Shown here one piece after another: positions 19,969 through 28,403 of a DNA stretch of 64,000 nt (position 1 is its first letter; every line of letters starts with the position of its first letter). Source of the DNA: Cohnella thailandensis (GTDB lineage Bacteria; Bacillota; Bacilli; Paenibacillales; Paenibacillaceae). The position numbers were made by a program, and so were the translations under genes. The notes below the pieces were generated by a model. That model was not told the origin of the DNA. It did not search any database and saw only the letters and a list, made by a program, of their open reading frames with translations. The stretch spans positions 1 through 64,000 of the forward strand of contig NZ_JACJVQ010000001.1 in assembly GCF_014212135.1 (NCBI RefSeq). The letters run 5' to 3'.

Positions 19969-20661
19969 TTAGCCCTTCTTATTCTCTCCCTCTCCTGTCC
20001 GTTCGAACAACCCCATCTCCTTCGCCTGCCGGGCCGCGTCCTTCGAGGACTCCGTCCTCAGCTTCCGGAGGATGTTGCCCACATGGTTCTTGACCGTTCT
20101 TAGCGATAAGAACCGCTTCTCGGCGATTTGCGATTGCGAGTACCCTTCGTCGATCAGCTCGAGCAGCTCCAGCTCCGACGGCGTAATCAGCTCCCGAAGC
20201 TTCTTGGCCTCGAACTCCCGCTCCAGCCGCTTCAGCCGGCGGAACTCCTCCCGCATCCGCTCCGCGGCCTCCGGGCTGATCGGCGACTGGCGGCTTGCGG
20301 CCGCCCGCACCGCTTCGGGCAGCGCGTCGAAGTCGCTCTTGATCCGGTAGTCGATCGCTCCCGCCTGGAACGAGCGGAGGATCAGCTCCTTCTCCTCCAT
20401 CGAGGTAAGCATGATGACCCGCGCCCCGGTCGCCAGGGCCGCTTCCTCCGCGAGCCGGATCCCTTCGGGTACTCCGTCCAGCATGATGTCCATGAGGATG
20501 ACGTCCGCCCCGAGACCGCCGGCAAGCAAGGTTCCGCGAACCTCCTCCGCAACGCCGAACGAATAGACGACCTCCATGTCCGGCTGCCGGTCCAGATACG
20601 CCTTCAGTCCCCGGAGCCAGTCCCGGTCATCCTCCACGATCCACACTCGAATTCGCTCCAA
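19969..20661 (-). CDS. NarL/FixJ-type response regulator
   Basis: An N-terminal receiver domain (residues 1-120: acidic VEDDRD, phosphoacceptor Asp in VILMDIMLDG, Thr in IMLTSME, Lys in RIKSDFD) is joined by a charged helix (~130-160, coiled-coil-like) to a LuxR-type HTH (~165-215: ITPSELELLELIDEGYSQSQIAEKRFLSLRTVKNHVGNILRKL). It should bind DNA when phosphorylated by the kinase encoded immediately upstream, whose 3' end it overlaps by 35 bases. The target genes are unknown. Confidence 0.9.
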   Translation of the reverse strand: MERIRVWIVEDDRDWLRGLKAYLDRQPDMEVVYSFGVAEEVRGTLLAGGLGADVILMDIMLDGVPEGIRLAEEAALATGARVIMLTSMEEKELILRSFQAGAIDYRIKSDFDALPEAVRAAASRQSPISPEAAERMREEFRRLKRLEREFEAKKLRELITPSELELLELIDEGYSQSQIAEKRFLSLRTVKNHVGNILRKLRTESSKDAARQAKEMGLFERTGEGENKKG

Positions 20662-22054
20662 CGGCTTCGCCTCCTTGTGCCTTAATCTGTCCGATTCTCT
20701 CCGCCCTAACGGCCCTCTTGGGAAAAGTCAGATACGCGCCGGTGCCCTTGCCCAATCGGCTGTCGAGGTGCAGCATGCCTCCATGCTTGCGCATCACATG
20801 ATAGGCATACGGCAGCCCCAGCCCGAAGTTCGCGCCTCCGCCGCGCGTCGTATAGAACGGCTCCAGGGCCCGCGCCGATTGGCGGCGATCCATTCCCGGC
20901 CCCGTATCCCGAACCTCGACGACGAGCTCCCGTTTCGTCTCCGTCATCCGAACGGCGAGCTCTCCTTGGCCGTCCATGGCTTCGATCGCGTTCGCGATCA
21001 GGTTATTCAATGCCTCGGATACTTGAGCCGGGTCCAACCGGCACCTCCACCCCGCCGGCGCCGAGACCTCCATTCGGACTTGGCCGAGCCGAGGGAAGTA
21101 TGCATCCGCCGTCTTCCGGACCAAGTCGCCGAGATCGACATCGCCGGGCCGCAGCTCAAGCTCCTCGGTCCGGCGATGCACGCGGGAGATCATCTCCTGC
21201 ATGTGGCCGGAAGCCCCGAGCACCGTCTCGATATCCTCCAGCAGCTCCGGCTGCGAAGTGCTCTGCGCGTAGGCTTTCATTTTCTCCCCGAACAGTTTGA
21301 TCTTGCCGGCATCGTTCTTGATCGCATGGTTAAGGATGGCGGTCCCCGACGTTACGGCTCGCATCGCGGAATCCAATCTCCTTCGTTCCACGAGCACGCT
21401 CAGCCCCATGAACCCGTACGTGAACAAACCGAGGACGAACACGACGACGCCGAGCCCGACGAACCACGCGTTGTACACCCACATCCGCATCATCCCGAGG
21501 CTGGGCAGGATAAAATTCATGACGGCAAAGAAGACAACCGGCGGAAGAACGGACAAGCAGACGATCCAATAGTCGGACGACCAAGCGGCATGACGGGGCT
21601 TGCGCGTCAGAACGAGAAGAACCCCGACCGCTATGTAAGGCACCGCCCACCAGACGGCGACCGTATAGGCGATCGGCATTCGCTCCGTATAAGTCGGCGT
21701 GAACAGCAAGCAGCAGGCTATCGGAACGAGCAGCAGCGCCGGCAGCGCGACCGACAGCTTGCGCGGCAGCCGTCCCCCCCGGTAAGAGATCGCGAACAGG
21801 AGGAAAAAGTAAGGGACTCCGTAATAGGAGGAGACCGAAGACGCCGCCTGCACGTGATAGAGAATTCGCGTCCATTCCCCATACCGGCCCAAGCCGTCCA
21901 GATAAGGAATGAATCGCTCGTCGAGGACGGCGGCAAGCGCTCCGGTGCCGCCGAAGAAGGCGACCCCGCTTAGCCGGCGAAGCTCCGCCGAACGCCGGTC
22001 GGCGAGCAGCAGGAACGCCGATACCGCCCATAACGCGATCCATACGAACAGCAT
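20627..22054 (-). CDS. Multi-pass sensor histidine kinase
   Basis: 475 residues. The N-terminal half has about seven membrane helices with short loops (to ~residue 225), so the signal may be membrane-borne. The phosphoacceptor region is unusual for a HisKA box: TAILNHAIKNDAGKIKLFGEKMKAYA, with His in NHAIKN. The ATPase domain is complete: N box NNLIANAIEAMDG, G1 DTGPGM, G2 GLGLPYAYHVMRKHGG. GGAAGGGG lies before the ATG. It is coupled to the NarL-type regulator through a 35-base overlap. Confidence 0.88.
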   Translation of the reverse strand: MLFVWIALWAVSAFLLLADRRSAELRRLSGVAFFGGTGALAAVLDERFIPYLDGLGRYGEWTRILYHVQAASSVSSYYGVPYFFLLFAISYRGGRLPRKLSVALPALLLVPIACCLLFTPTYTERMPIAYTVAVWWAVPYIAVGVLLVLTRKPRHAAWSSDYWIVCLSVLPPVVFFAVMNFILPSLGMMRMWVYNAWFVGLGVVVFVLGLFTYGFMGLSVLVERRRLDSAMRAVTSGTAILNHAIKNDAGKIKLFGEKMKAYAQSTSQPELLEDIETVLGASGHMQEMISRVHRRTEELELRPGDVDLGDLVRKTADAYFPRLGQVRMEVSAPAGWRCRLDPAQVSEALNNLIANAIEAMDGQGELAVRMTETKRELVVEVRDTGPGMDRRQSARALEPFYTTRGGGANFGLGLPYAYHVMRKHGGMLHLDSRLGKGTGAYLTFPKRAVRAERIGQIKAQGGEAVGANSSVDRGG

Positions 22055-22149
22055 GCAGTGACCCCTTCCCGCCGATAACGTCGAATTGGCTAATCTCTAC
22101 CTTTTTCGACAGATTCCCGCCATCCCCTTCAAGAGCTGCCGGCGAGCCT

Positions 22150-22743
22150 CTATTCCTTCCCGCTTATCCCGTAGAAGAACAAGTGAATCATATCCCCCAG
22201 GAACCGATCCAGGTCTCCGCTCTTCTCCAGCAGGTCGAGCATCGGCGCCATCTTCTCCTTCATGAATTGAATATAGGCCATGATCGACTCCGTCGATACT
22301 TTGTCCGTTATCTCGCCCCTCGCCTTGCCTTCTTCGATGAACCGGACGACGAGGGGAATGACCCGATCCCGGTACAGCGTCTCGATGAACGCCGCGCACT
22401 CTTGGTCCTCCAGGACCATCGTCTTGACGAAGTCGGGCGGGAACGAGCGGTACACCTCCCGGTCCGCCACCAATATATGCTGAACCGCTTCCTTCATCGT
22501 CAATTGGTCGCCGATAATGGCCTCGAATTCGTCGGTCGCCCGGACGACGCCGTCTTGGAACGTCTCTCGCAGAAGGGCTTCCTTGCTCCCGAAATAATTG
22601 TAGATCGTTACCTGCGAGACGCTCGCCCGCGCAGCGATATCGGCGACTCTCAGCTTCTTTGGCTCCGTCTCCCGGAGCATCTCCAGGACGGTTCGCTTGA
22701 TCCTTAGCTTGATCTCTTCCGCTCTTCTCTCGAATCCGTTCAT
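22150..22743 (-). CDS. TetR/AcrR family repressor, probable regulator of the divergent ABC exporter
   Basis: 197 residues. The HTH is at ~30-55: LRVADIAARASVSQVTIYNYFGSKEALLRETF. The C-terminal ligand domain is all-helical and not conserved enough to name an inducer. The start at 22743 (MNGFERRAEEIK) follows GGGAGGCAGGA. It diverges from an ABC transporter pair across a 147-base gap with two identical dyads placed over both promoters, so mutual repression of itself and the exporter is likely. Confidence 0.88.
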   Translation of the reverse strand: MNGFERRAEEIKLRIKRTVLEMLRETEPKKLRVADIAARASVSQVTIYNYFGSKEALLRETFQDGVVRATDEFEAIIGDQLTMKEAVQHILVADREVYRSFPPDFVKTMVLEDQECAAFIETLYRDRVIPLVVRFIEEGKARGEITDKVSTESIMAYIQFMKEKMAPMLDLLEKSGDLDRFLGDMIHLFFYGISGKE

Positions 22744-22773
22744 TCCTGCCTCCCGCAATGCCGTCTTATTTAA

Positions 22774-22867
22774 TGAAATTATAACACACCTATATTTCAC
22801 AACCTATTGACGGCCTTCTTAGACGGGAGTATCATCATTCGTGAAATATAAGCATAACAATATTTCA
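22774..22867. promoter_or_regulatory. Divergent tetR/ABC control region with two identical operators
   Basis: Two copies of TGAAAT-N14-ATTTCA (22774-22799 and 22842-22867) sit 68 bases apart. The plus promoter is TTGACG (22807-22812), 17-base spacer, TATCAT (22830-22835); the second dyad covers its start site. On minus, TATAAT (22783-22778) is the likely tetR -10 and lies inside the first dyad. This is the expected arrangement for a TetR repressor acting on both directions. Confidence 0.7.
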
Positions 22868-22890
22868 TAAAATGGACTGCGAGGTGCGGT

Positions 22891-23778
22891 ATGCTCATCG
22901 TCGAGGGGTTAACGAAAAGGTTTCCGAGCGGCAGAGGAATCGCGGACATCTCGTTCGAGGCGAAGCAAGGGGAAGTGTTCGGCTTCCTCGGCCCGAACGG
23001 GGCCGGCAAGTCGACGACGATCCGGCTGATCATGGGCTTCATGAACCCGGACCGGGGACGCGTGACGATCGACGGACGCGACGCGGGACGGCGCGCGGGA
23101 GACGTGCGGAGCAAGGTCGGCTATCTTCCCGGGGAGATCTCCTTCCTGGACGGGATGAGCGGCCGAGGGTTCCTGGATTTTCTCGGGGCGATGCAGCGAG
23201 TAGACAGCAAGGCCAAGCGGGAGCGCCTGATCGAGCGCCTGCAGTTCGACGCCGATACTCCCATTCGCAAGATGTCGAAGGGAATGAAGCAGAAGGTCGG
23301 CATCGTCGCCGCGCTCATGCACGACCCCGCCCTCGTCATCCTGGACGAGCCGACGACGGGCCTGGATCCGCTTATGCAGAAGACTTTCGTAGAGCTGATC
23401 CTCGAGGAGAAAAGAAGGGGGACCACGTTCCTCCTGTCCTCCCACAGCTTCCCGGAGATCGAGCGGACGTGCGATCGAGCGGCGATCATCAAGGACGGGC
23501 GGCTCGCGGCCGTCAAGGACATTCGCGAGCTGAGATCGCTGCAGCGCAAGCTGTTCGAGCTCGTCTTCGACAATGCCGAGGATGCCCTCGCCTTCAGCTG
23601 CTCCGGGATCGAAACGGCTTCGGTGGACGGCAGCCGGGTGGTCGTCGCCGTTCAGGGCGATTACGACGCGCTGGTCCGCGCCGCGGCGCGATATCCGCTC
23701 CGCAGCATCGACGCGGCCGCGCAGAATCTGGAGGACGTCTTCATGCACTATTACGACCGGAAGGAGATCGCGCCATGA
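22891..23778 (+). CDS. ABC transporter ATP-binding protein
   Basis: 295 residues of an ABC-2 type exporter ATPase: Walker A GPNGAGKST, signature MSKGMKQKV in place of LSGGQ, Walker [14 protein letters not shown]-loop LLSSHSF. The last ~80 residues form the C-terminal extension usual in this class (IRELRSLQRKLFELVF). The substrate cannot be read from sequence. GAGGTG lies 5 bases before the ATG. The stop overlaps the permease start as ATGA, indicating translational coupling. Confidence 0.93.
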   Translation: MLIVEGLTKRFPSGRGIADISFEAKQGEVFGFLGPNGAGKSTTIRLIMGFMNPDRGRVTIDGRDAGRRAGDVRSKVGYLPGEISFLDGMSGRGFLDFLGAMQRVDSKAKRERLIERLQFDADTPIRKMSKGMKQKVGIVAALMHDPALVILDEPTTGLDPLMQKTFVELILEEKRRGTTFLLSSHSFPEIERTCDRAAIIKDGRLAAVKDIRELRSLQRKLFELVFDNAEDALAFSCSGIETASVDGSRVVVAVQGDYDALVRAAARYPLRSIDAAAQNLEDVFMHYYDRKEIAP

Positions 23779-24587
23779 ACGTTCCTCTGCTAAGAAGGAT
23801 GCTGACGACCCATTCCCGCGTCTTCCTGAACTATGCCTTCGGCTCCGCCTTCTATATCGTTCTGATGTTCTGGCTCTATCCGAGCATGGCGGACAACAGC
23901 GAAGCGCTGGACGATCTCATGAACGAGCTGCCGGACGGCGTCGTGAACGCGTTCGGCATCCAGAACGGCTTCGGCACGCTCGAGGCGTTCATCTCGGGAG
24001 AGTTCTACGGCCTTATCCTTCCTATTCTGCTTACGATCTTCGCCGTGAGCCTGGCTACCCAATTGATGGCGAGACTCGTCGATCGCGGCTCGATGGCGTA
24101 CCTGCTCTCGACCCCGACCACCCGAGCCCGGGTCGCCCTCACCCAAGCGCTCGTGCTCGTAATCGGCCTGATCCTGATAGCCGCTGTAACGACGCTCGCC
24201 GGTTTCGCCAGCCAAGCCTGGATCATCGGCGACGGCTATCCGCTGAACGCCGAACGTTTCATCTCGTTAAACGTCGCCGTGCTCGCCCTCTTCTTCGCCA
24301 TCGGAGGCGTCGCCTTCCTGATCTCCTCGCTCGCGAACGACGAGAAGCGGGCGACGGGCCTTTCGGGAGCGATCGCGTTCGGCATGTTCACCCTGGATCT
24401 TCTCGGCAAAATAAGCGAGAAGATCGAGTGGCTGCGCAGCCTCTCTCTCTTCTCGCTGTTTCGTCCCTCGGACATCGTGTCCGGACAGGGGGCTATCGGA
24501 TTGGAGTTGACCGTTCTCTTCGCGATCGGCCTTCTTCTTTACGCGGCCGGGATCTACGGCTTCGCCAAGCGGGATCTCCCCTTATAA
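23775..24587 (+). CDS. ABC-2 type transporter permease
   Basis: 270 residues with six membrane helices and a large loop between the first two (PSMADNSEALDDLMNELPDGVVNAFGIQNGFGTLEAFISGEFYG), the ABC-2 permease layout also seen in multidrug and antibiotic exporters. It starts within the stop codon of the ATPase gene (ATGA). Its 3' end overlaps the convergent hybrid kinase by 6 bases, with no terminator between. Confidence 0.88.
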   Translation: MNVPLLRRMLTTHSRVFLNYAFGSAFYIVLMFWLYPSMADNSEALDDLMNELPDGVVNAFGIQNGFGTLEAFISGEFYGLILPILLTIFAVSLATQLMARLVDRGSMAYLLSTPTTRARVALTQALVLVIGLILIAAVTTLAGFASQAWIIGDGYPLNAERFISLNVAVLALFFAIGGVAFLISSLANDEKRATGLSGAIAFGMFTLDLLGKISEKIEWLRSLSLFSLFRPSDIVSGQGAIGLELTVLFAIGLLLYAAGIYGFAKRDLPL

Positions 24588-27500
24588 GGGAGACCCGATT
24601 CGGAGCGTCACCCGCGTCCCTTGGCCCCGGGCGCTCTCGATCTCCAGCTCCGTCCCGTAGAGCGAGCGGAGCCTGCGCCCGATATTGGCGAGTCCGACTC
24701 CCGTTCCCCGGGAGTCGCCCTCCGTACGGGCGGCATCCTCCGGCCCGGGCATGCCCGGGCCGTTGTCCGCCACTTGGACGACGATCGCGCCCGGCCCCGC
24801 GTATCTTGCCGTGACGGACACGCAGCCTCCCTCCAGCCGCTTCGTGGCGCCGTGGCGAACGGCGTTCTCCACGATGGGCTGGAGAATGAGAGGGGGAACG
24901 GGGACGTCCAGCCCCTCCTCGATGTCGAACTCCAGCTTCAGCCTCTCCCCGAACCGGATTTTCTCGATGAACAGATACGACCTTGTCTGCTCCAATTCCC
25001 TGGAGAAAGGAATAAGCTCCTCGCGATTGTCGAAGTCGAAGCTATCGCGCAGGAACAGGCTCAAGTGGTTCAGCATCTCGCGGGACTGCTCGATATTCGA
25101 GTAGCTGACCGAGATGACGGTATTAAGGGCGTTAAACAGGAAATGCGGCTTGATCTGCGCCCGCAGGAAGTCGAGCTCCGACCGCACGAGCTCCTTCGCG
25201 GAATGCTTCATGTCCAGCAGCGTGCGCACCCGAGCCTTCAGCTCTTCGGCCTCGACGGGCTTGCCCAGGTAATCGTTCGCGCCGGATTCGAAGCCAAGGA
25301 GACGGTCCTCCGTCCGGCTTCGGGCCGTAAGGATCAGCACCGGAAGCTCCGACAGAGAATAGCGGGCGCGAATGGCTCGGCATACCTCGTAACCGCTCAT
25401 TCTCGGCATCATGAGATCCAGCACGACCAGGTCGATCTCCTTCCTGTTCTCGAGCAGCCGCAGCGCTTCTTCTCCGTCGCGCGCCGCCAGGACCGCGTAA
25501 TTTTCCATGGTGAGGAGGTTAAGCAGCACCTGGCGGTTCGCCGCGTCGTCGTCGACGATGAGAATCGTCCGCCTATCTGCGGGAGAGGAGCCTTCTCGCG
25601 CTTCCACCGACTCCGCCGCCGCCGCGACAGCCGCATAAGGCCATGACGGCTCGGAAGGCGGATAGGCGGCAGGGCGGGATTCGCCTTCTTCCGTCTCGGC
25701 ATCCTGCTTGTCCGCGATCGGCACCGTGAAGGTGAAGGCCGATCCTTCCCCGAGCACGGAACGCACGGAGAGGGCTCCCCCATGCAGCTCGACCAGCTTC
25801 TTCGTCACGCTGAGGCCAAGCCCCATGCCGCCGTAATCCCGGGCAATCGAGCTGTCCGCCTGCTCGAACGACTCGAAGATCGCTTCCTGCCGGTCGGCCG
25901 GAATGCCGATTCCCGTGTCCGAGACGGTGACCGCCGCCCAGCCGTTCTTCGCCTCCGCGGTTACGACGATTTCTCCCTCAAGCGTAAACTTATAGGCATT
26001 GCCGATCAGGTTGTACAAAATTTGCGTGAGACGATCCTCGTCCCCCAGAACCGCGGGCAGCTCGTCCGGCAGCCAATCGACCAACCGCAGCTTTTTATTT
26101 TCCAGGGCGGCATGCATCTCCAGAATAACGTTCACGAGGGCATTGAGGTTGACGGGCCCCTTGCGCAAAACGATCTCCCCGTTCTTCAGCTTGGAGAAAT
26201 CCAGAATGTCTCCGACGAGGTTGGACATTCGCCTGCCCGAATTGACGATAAGAGACAGGTTGTTCTCCTGGTGCGGGGTAAGCTGCCCCGTCGCACCGTC
26301 CATCATGGATTGGGCGATGTTGATCATGCCGTGCAGCGGAGTCCGGAGCTCGTGGGACGTATTCGCCATGAATTCGTCCTTCAGCTTGTCGAGCGATTTG
26401 AGCTTCTCGGAAAGCTTCGCCACCGTCGTAAAGGCATTGGAAAACCTACCGGAGAGAAAGAGTAATTGGCACAGCACGAAGCCTACGAACGAGATCGGCT
26501 GGAGGGAATAGGCGACCATGATTCCCTCGTTATACAAGAAAGAGCCCAAGTTGATGACGAACAGGAACAACGCGCTGAATGCCATGAACAACGAGCCTTC
26601 CAATCTCCGAAAGGCGCTTGCGGCCATGATCCCCATCGAATAGAACATAAGCACGAAGCTAAGCAAGTAATAAACCCAATCCATGCCCGAGTACACCGCG
26701 GTCGGAGCGACGAGGATCAAGACGAAACGGGCCGCCAATTCCCATTCGAATATTCGGACGATCCTTTTCCTCGCGATTTGGGGGAACGAAGCCCAAGTAT
26801 ACTTAATAAGAAAATATTCCGAGAGAATGCCCGAGAGGAATTGAAGCTTGGTAAACCATTCGTACGGCATGTCCGAAAAGATGAGCCCCAACAGCTTATC
26901 TCCGTGCGTGAGCAGGTAAACGGAGTTAGCCAGGCAAGTCAGCCCGAACCATATCAGAGCTCCTTGATTGTCCGACCGCATGTGATAAAGGACAAGCAAG
27001 TAAGCGCCCAGAAGCAGCATAATGAAGCCCGTAATGGCATCCAGGGCTACGGTGTTATCCCGGTAAGTGACGACGGAGTCCTGATCTCCAAAATAAAGAG
27101 GGTGCGTAATCCCGCCCGAGGCGTATTGGTAATTGGCCACCTGAACGAGCAGCTGCAAGGTCTCTCCGTTCGCTTCGTAATACCGCGCGTAAGGAACGTT
27201 CTTCGCTTCCGTATCGGACCGGCTCTCTCCCGGATGGCCTCCCGAACCGATCTGAACGCCGTCCGCGAACAAGCGGTGGGAGGTCTTGATATTGTTCACG
27301 ACAATGCCGTAGCGAGGGTCGTCCGTATGGGGAAGACGAATCGTCAATCGATAGGTGCCAAAGCCGTAGGAGGACGCCTTCCCTTCCTCGTCGGCAACCT
27401 TCCAGGAGGATGGAATATCCGCGTACCCGGTCAAGCGAGGCGCGCCGCCGCCGGCGGAGTCCCCGGACGCGAAGTCTTCCGGCGCGAGAAGCTGGTTGCC

Positions 27501-27695
27501 GTAAAACTCCCATTGGCCGTTCAGGGGAAGGATCCCTTCAAGCTCCCGATTCCCCCCCGACAGATCCAGAGTTCCTTGGGTCGCTTCGGGAGCATCGCTG
27601 CTGATCATGCGGTTGGAGAAGGTAAGATACCAACAGCCGGCGGCCAGAAACAGAATCAGCAGAACGGGGATTAACGCTTGCTTTGCGCGATACAT
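24582..27695 (-). CDS. Hybrid sensor kinase with two kinase modules (7TMR-DISM, HisKA, REC, LytS-type)
   Basis: 1037 residues. Order: signal anchor; extracellular DISMED2-like sensor (~40-205, NGQWEFYG and GFGTYRLTIRLP); seven membrane helices (~215-415); HisKA with H448 (NTSHELRTPLHG); HATPase (NLIGNAYKF, DTGIGIP, GMGLGLSVTKKLVELHGG); receiver with D760 (VVLDLMMPRMSG) and K812; then a second, LytS-type His_kinase module with H851 (IKPHFLFNALN) and its own ATPase (PPLILQPIVENAVRHG, GTGVGLANIGRRL). No separate DNA-binding regulator is adjacent. It lies 27 bases after rpiA, itself coupled to a STAND/LuxR gene, so the three may be one operon. Confidence 0.9.
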   Translation of the reverse strand: MYRAKQALIPVLLILFLAAGCWYLTFSNRMISSDAPEATQGTLDLSGGNRELEGILPLNGQWEFYGNQLLAPEDFASGDSAGGGAPRLTGYADIPSSWKVADEEGKASSYGFGTYRLTIRLPHTDDPRYGIVVNNIKTSHRLFADGVQIGSGGHPGESRSDTEAKNVPYARYYEANGETLQLLVQVANYQYASGGITHPLYFGDQDSVVTYRDNTVALDAITGFIMLLLGAYLLVLYHMRSDNQGALIWFGLTCLANSVYLLTHGDKLLGLIFSDMPYEWFTKLQFLSGILSEYFLIKYTWASFPQIARKRIVRIFEWELAARFVLILVAPTAVYSGMDWVYYLLSFVLMFYSMGIMAASAFRRLEGSLFMAFSALFLFVINLGSFLYNEGIMVAYSLQPISFVGFVLCQLLFLSGRFSNAFTTVAKLSEKLKSLDKLKDEFMANTSHELRTPLHGMINIAQSMMDGATGQLTPHQENNLSLIVNSGRRMSNLVGDILDFSKLKNGEIVLRKGPVNLNALVNVILEMHAALENKKLRLVDWLPDELPAVLGDEDRLTQILYNLIGNAYKFTLEGEIVVTAEAKNGWAAVTVSDTGIGIPADRQEAIFESFEQADSSIARDYGGMGLGLSVTKKLVELHGGALSVRSVLGEGSAFTFTVPIADKQDAETEEGESRPAAYPPSEPSWPYAAVAAAAESVEAREGSSPADRRTILIVDDDAANRQVLLNLLTMENYAVLAARDGEEALRLLENRKEIDLVVLDLMMPRMSGYEVCRAIRARYSLSELPVLILTARSRTEDRLLGFESGANDYLGKPVEAEELKARVRTLLDMKHSAKELVRSELDFLRAQIKPHFLFNALNTVISVSYSNIEQSREMLNHLSLFLRDSFDFDNREELIPFSRELEQTRSYLFIEKIRFGERLKLEFDIEEGLDVPVPPLILQPIVENAVRHGATKRLEGGCVSVTARYAGPGAIVVQVADNGPGMPGPEDAARTEGDSRGTGVGLANIGRRLRSLYGTELEIESARGQGTRVTLRIGSPL

Positions 27696-27722
27696 GGTGG
27701 GGGTCTGCTCTCCTCTGCCTGC

Positions 27723-28403
27723 TTATCGGCTCCGTACTTCGATGCTTCCGTCCTTACGCGCCGCGACGACGGAGGAGGTCATGCCGACGAACAGCCCGTT
27801 CTCCACGACGGCCGGTATTTGGTTCAACCGGACGTTCAGGCTTGCCGGGTCCTCGATCTTGCCGAAGCGGCAGTCCGCGATCCAGTTGCCGTTGTCCGTC
27901 ACGTAACGCTGCCCGTCCGGGGCCAACCGGATGACGGGATCGCCGCCCAGCTCCCGAAGCCGGTTCAGCGTGAGCCGCTCCGCGAACGGAACGATCTCGA
28001 CCGGCAGCGGGAACGTCCCGAGCGTCGGGACCAGCTTGGATTCGTCCACGATGACGATAAAGCGGTCGCTTGCGGCCGCCAGCACTTTCTCCCGGAGCAG
28101 GGCTCCTCCGCCGCCTTTGATCAGATGAAGACGCTCGTCCACTTCGTCGGCCCCGTCGATCGTAAGGTCGATGCGATCGATCTCGTCCAGGGAGACGAAC
28201 GGAATGCCCCATTCGCGGGCGAGCTCCTCGGAACGCATCGAGCTGGCCGCCGCCCGAATGGACAGCCCTTCCTTCACCCGCTCGGCAATGCGGCGGATCG
28301 CCCAATAAGCCGTCGAGCCGGTGCCGAGCCCGACCGTCATTCCGTCTTCGATCCATTCGACCGCTTTCTCGGCCGCGATTTTTTTCAATTCTTCTGCGTT
28401 CAT
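27723..28403 (-). CDS. rpiA: Ribose-5-phosphate isomerase A
   Basis: It interconverts ribose-5-phosphate and ribulose-5-phosphate in the pentose phosphate pathway. 226 residues with the RpiA signatures GLGTGSTAYWAIRRIAERV, DGADEVDERLHLIKGGGGALLREK and VDESKLV, and a C-terminal GLFVGMTSSVVAA. The ATG overlaps the stop of the STAND regulator (ATGA), with GGAGG in the end of that gene. It is intact; its place between a regulator and a sensor kinase is unusual for a housekeeping gene. Confidence 0.95.
   Translation of the reverse strand: MNAEELKKIAAEKAVEWIEDGMTVGLGTGSTAYWAIRRIAERVKEGLSIRAAASSMRSEELAREWGIPFVSLDEIDRIDLTIDGADEVDERLHLIKGGGGALLREKVLAAASDRFIVIVDESKLVPTLGTFPLPVEIVPFAERLTLNRLRELGGDPVIRLAPDGQRYVTDNGNWIADCRFGKIEDPASLNVRLNQIPAVVENGLFVGMTSSVVAARKDGSIEVRSR

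Noticed and set aside
22872..23774. In-frame 5' extension of the ABC permease through the ATPase gene
   Set aside because: The ATPase is clearly coded in another frame there; the permease starts at 23775 in an ATGA overlap.
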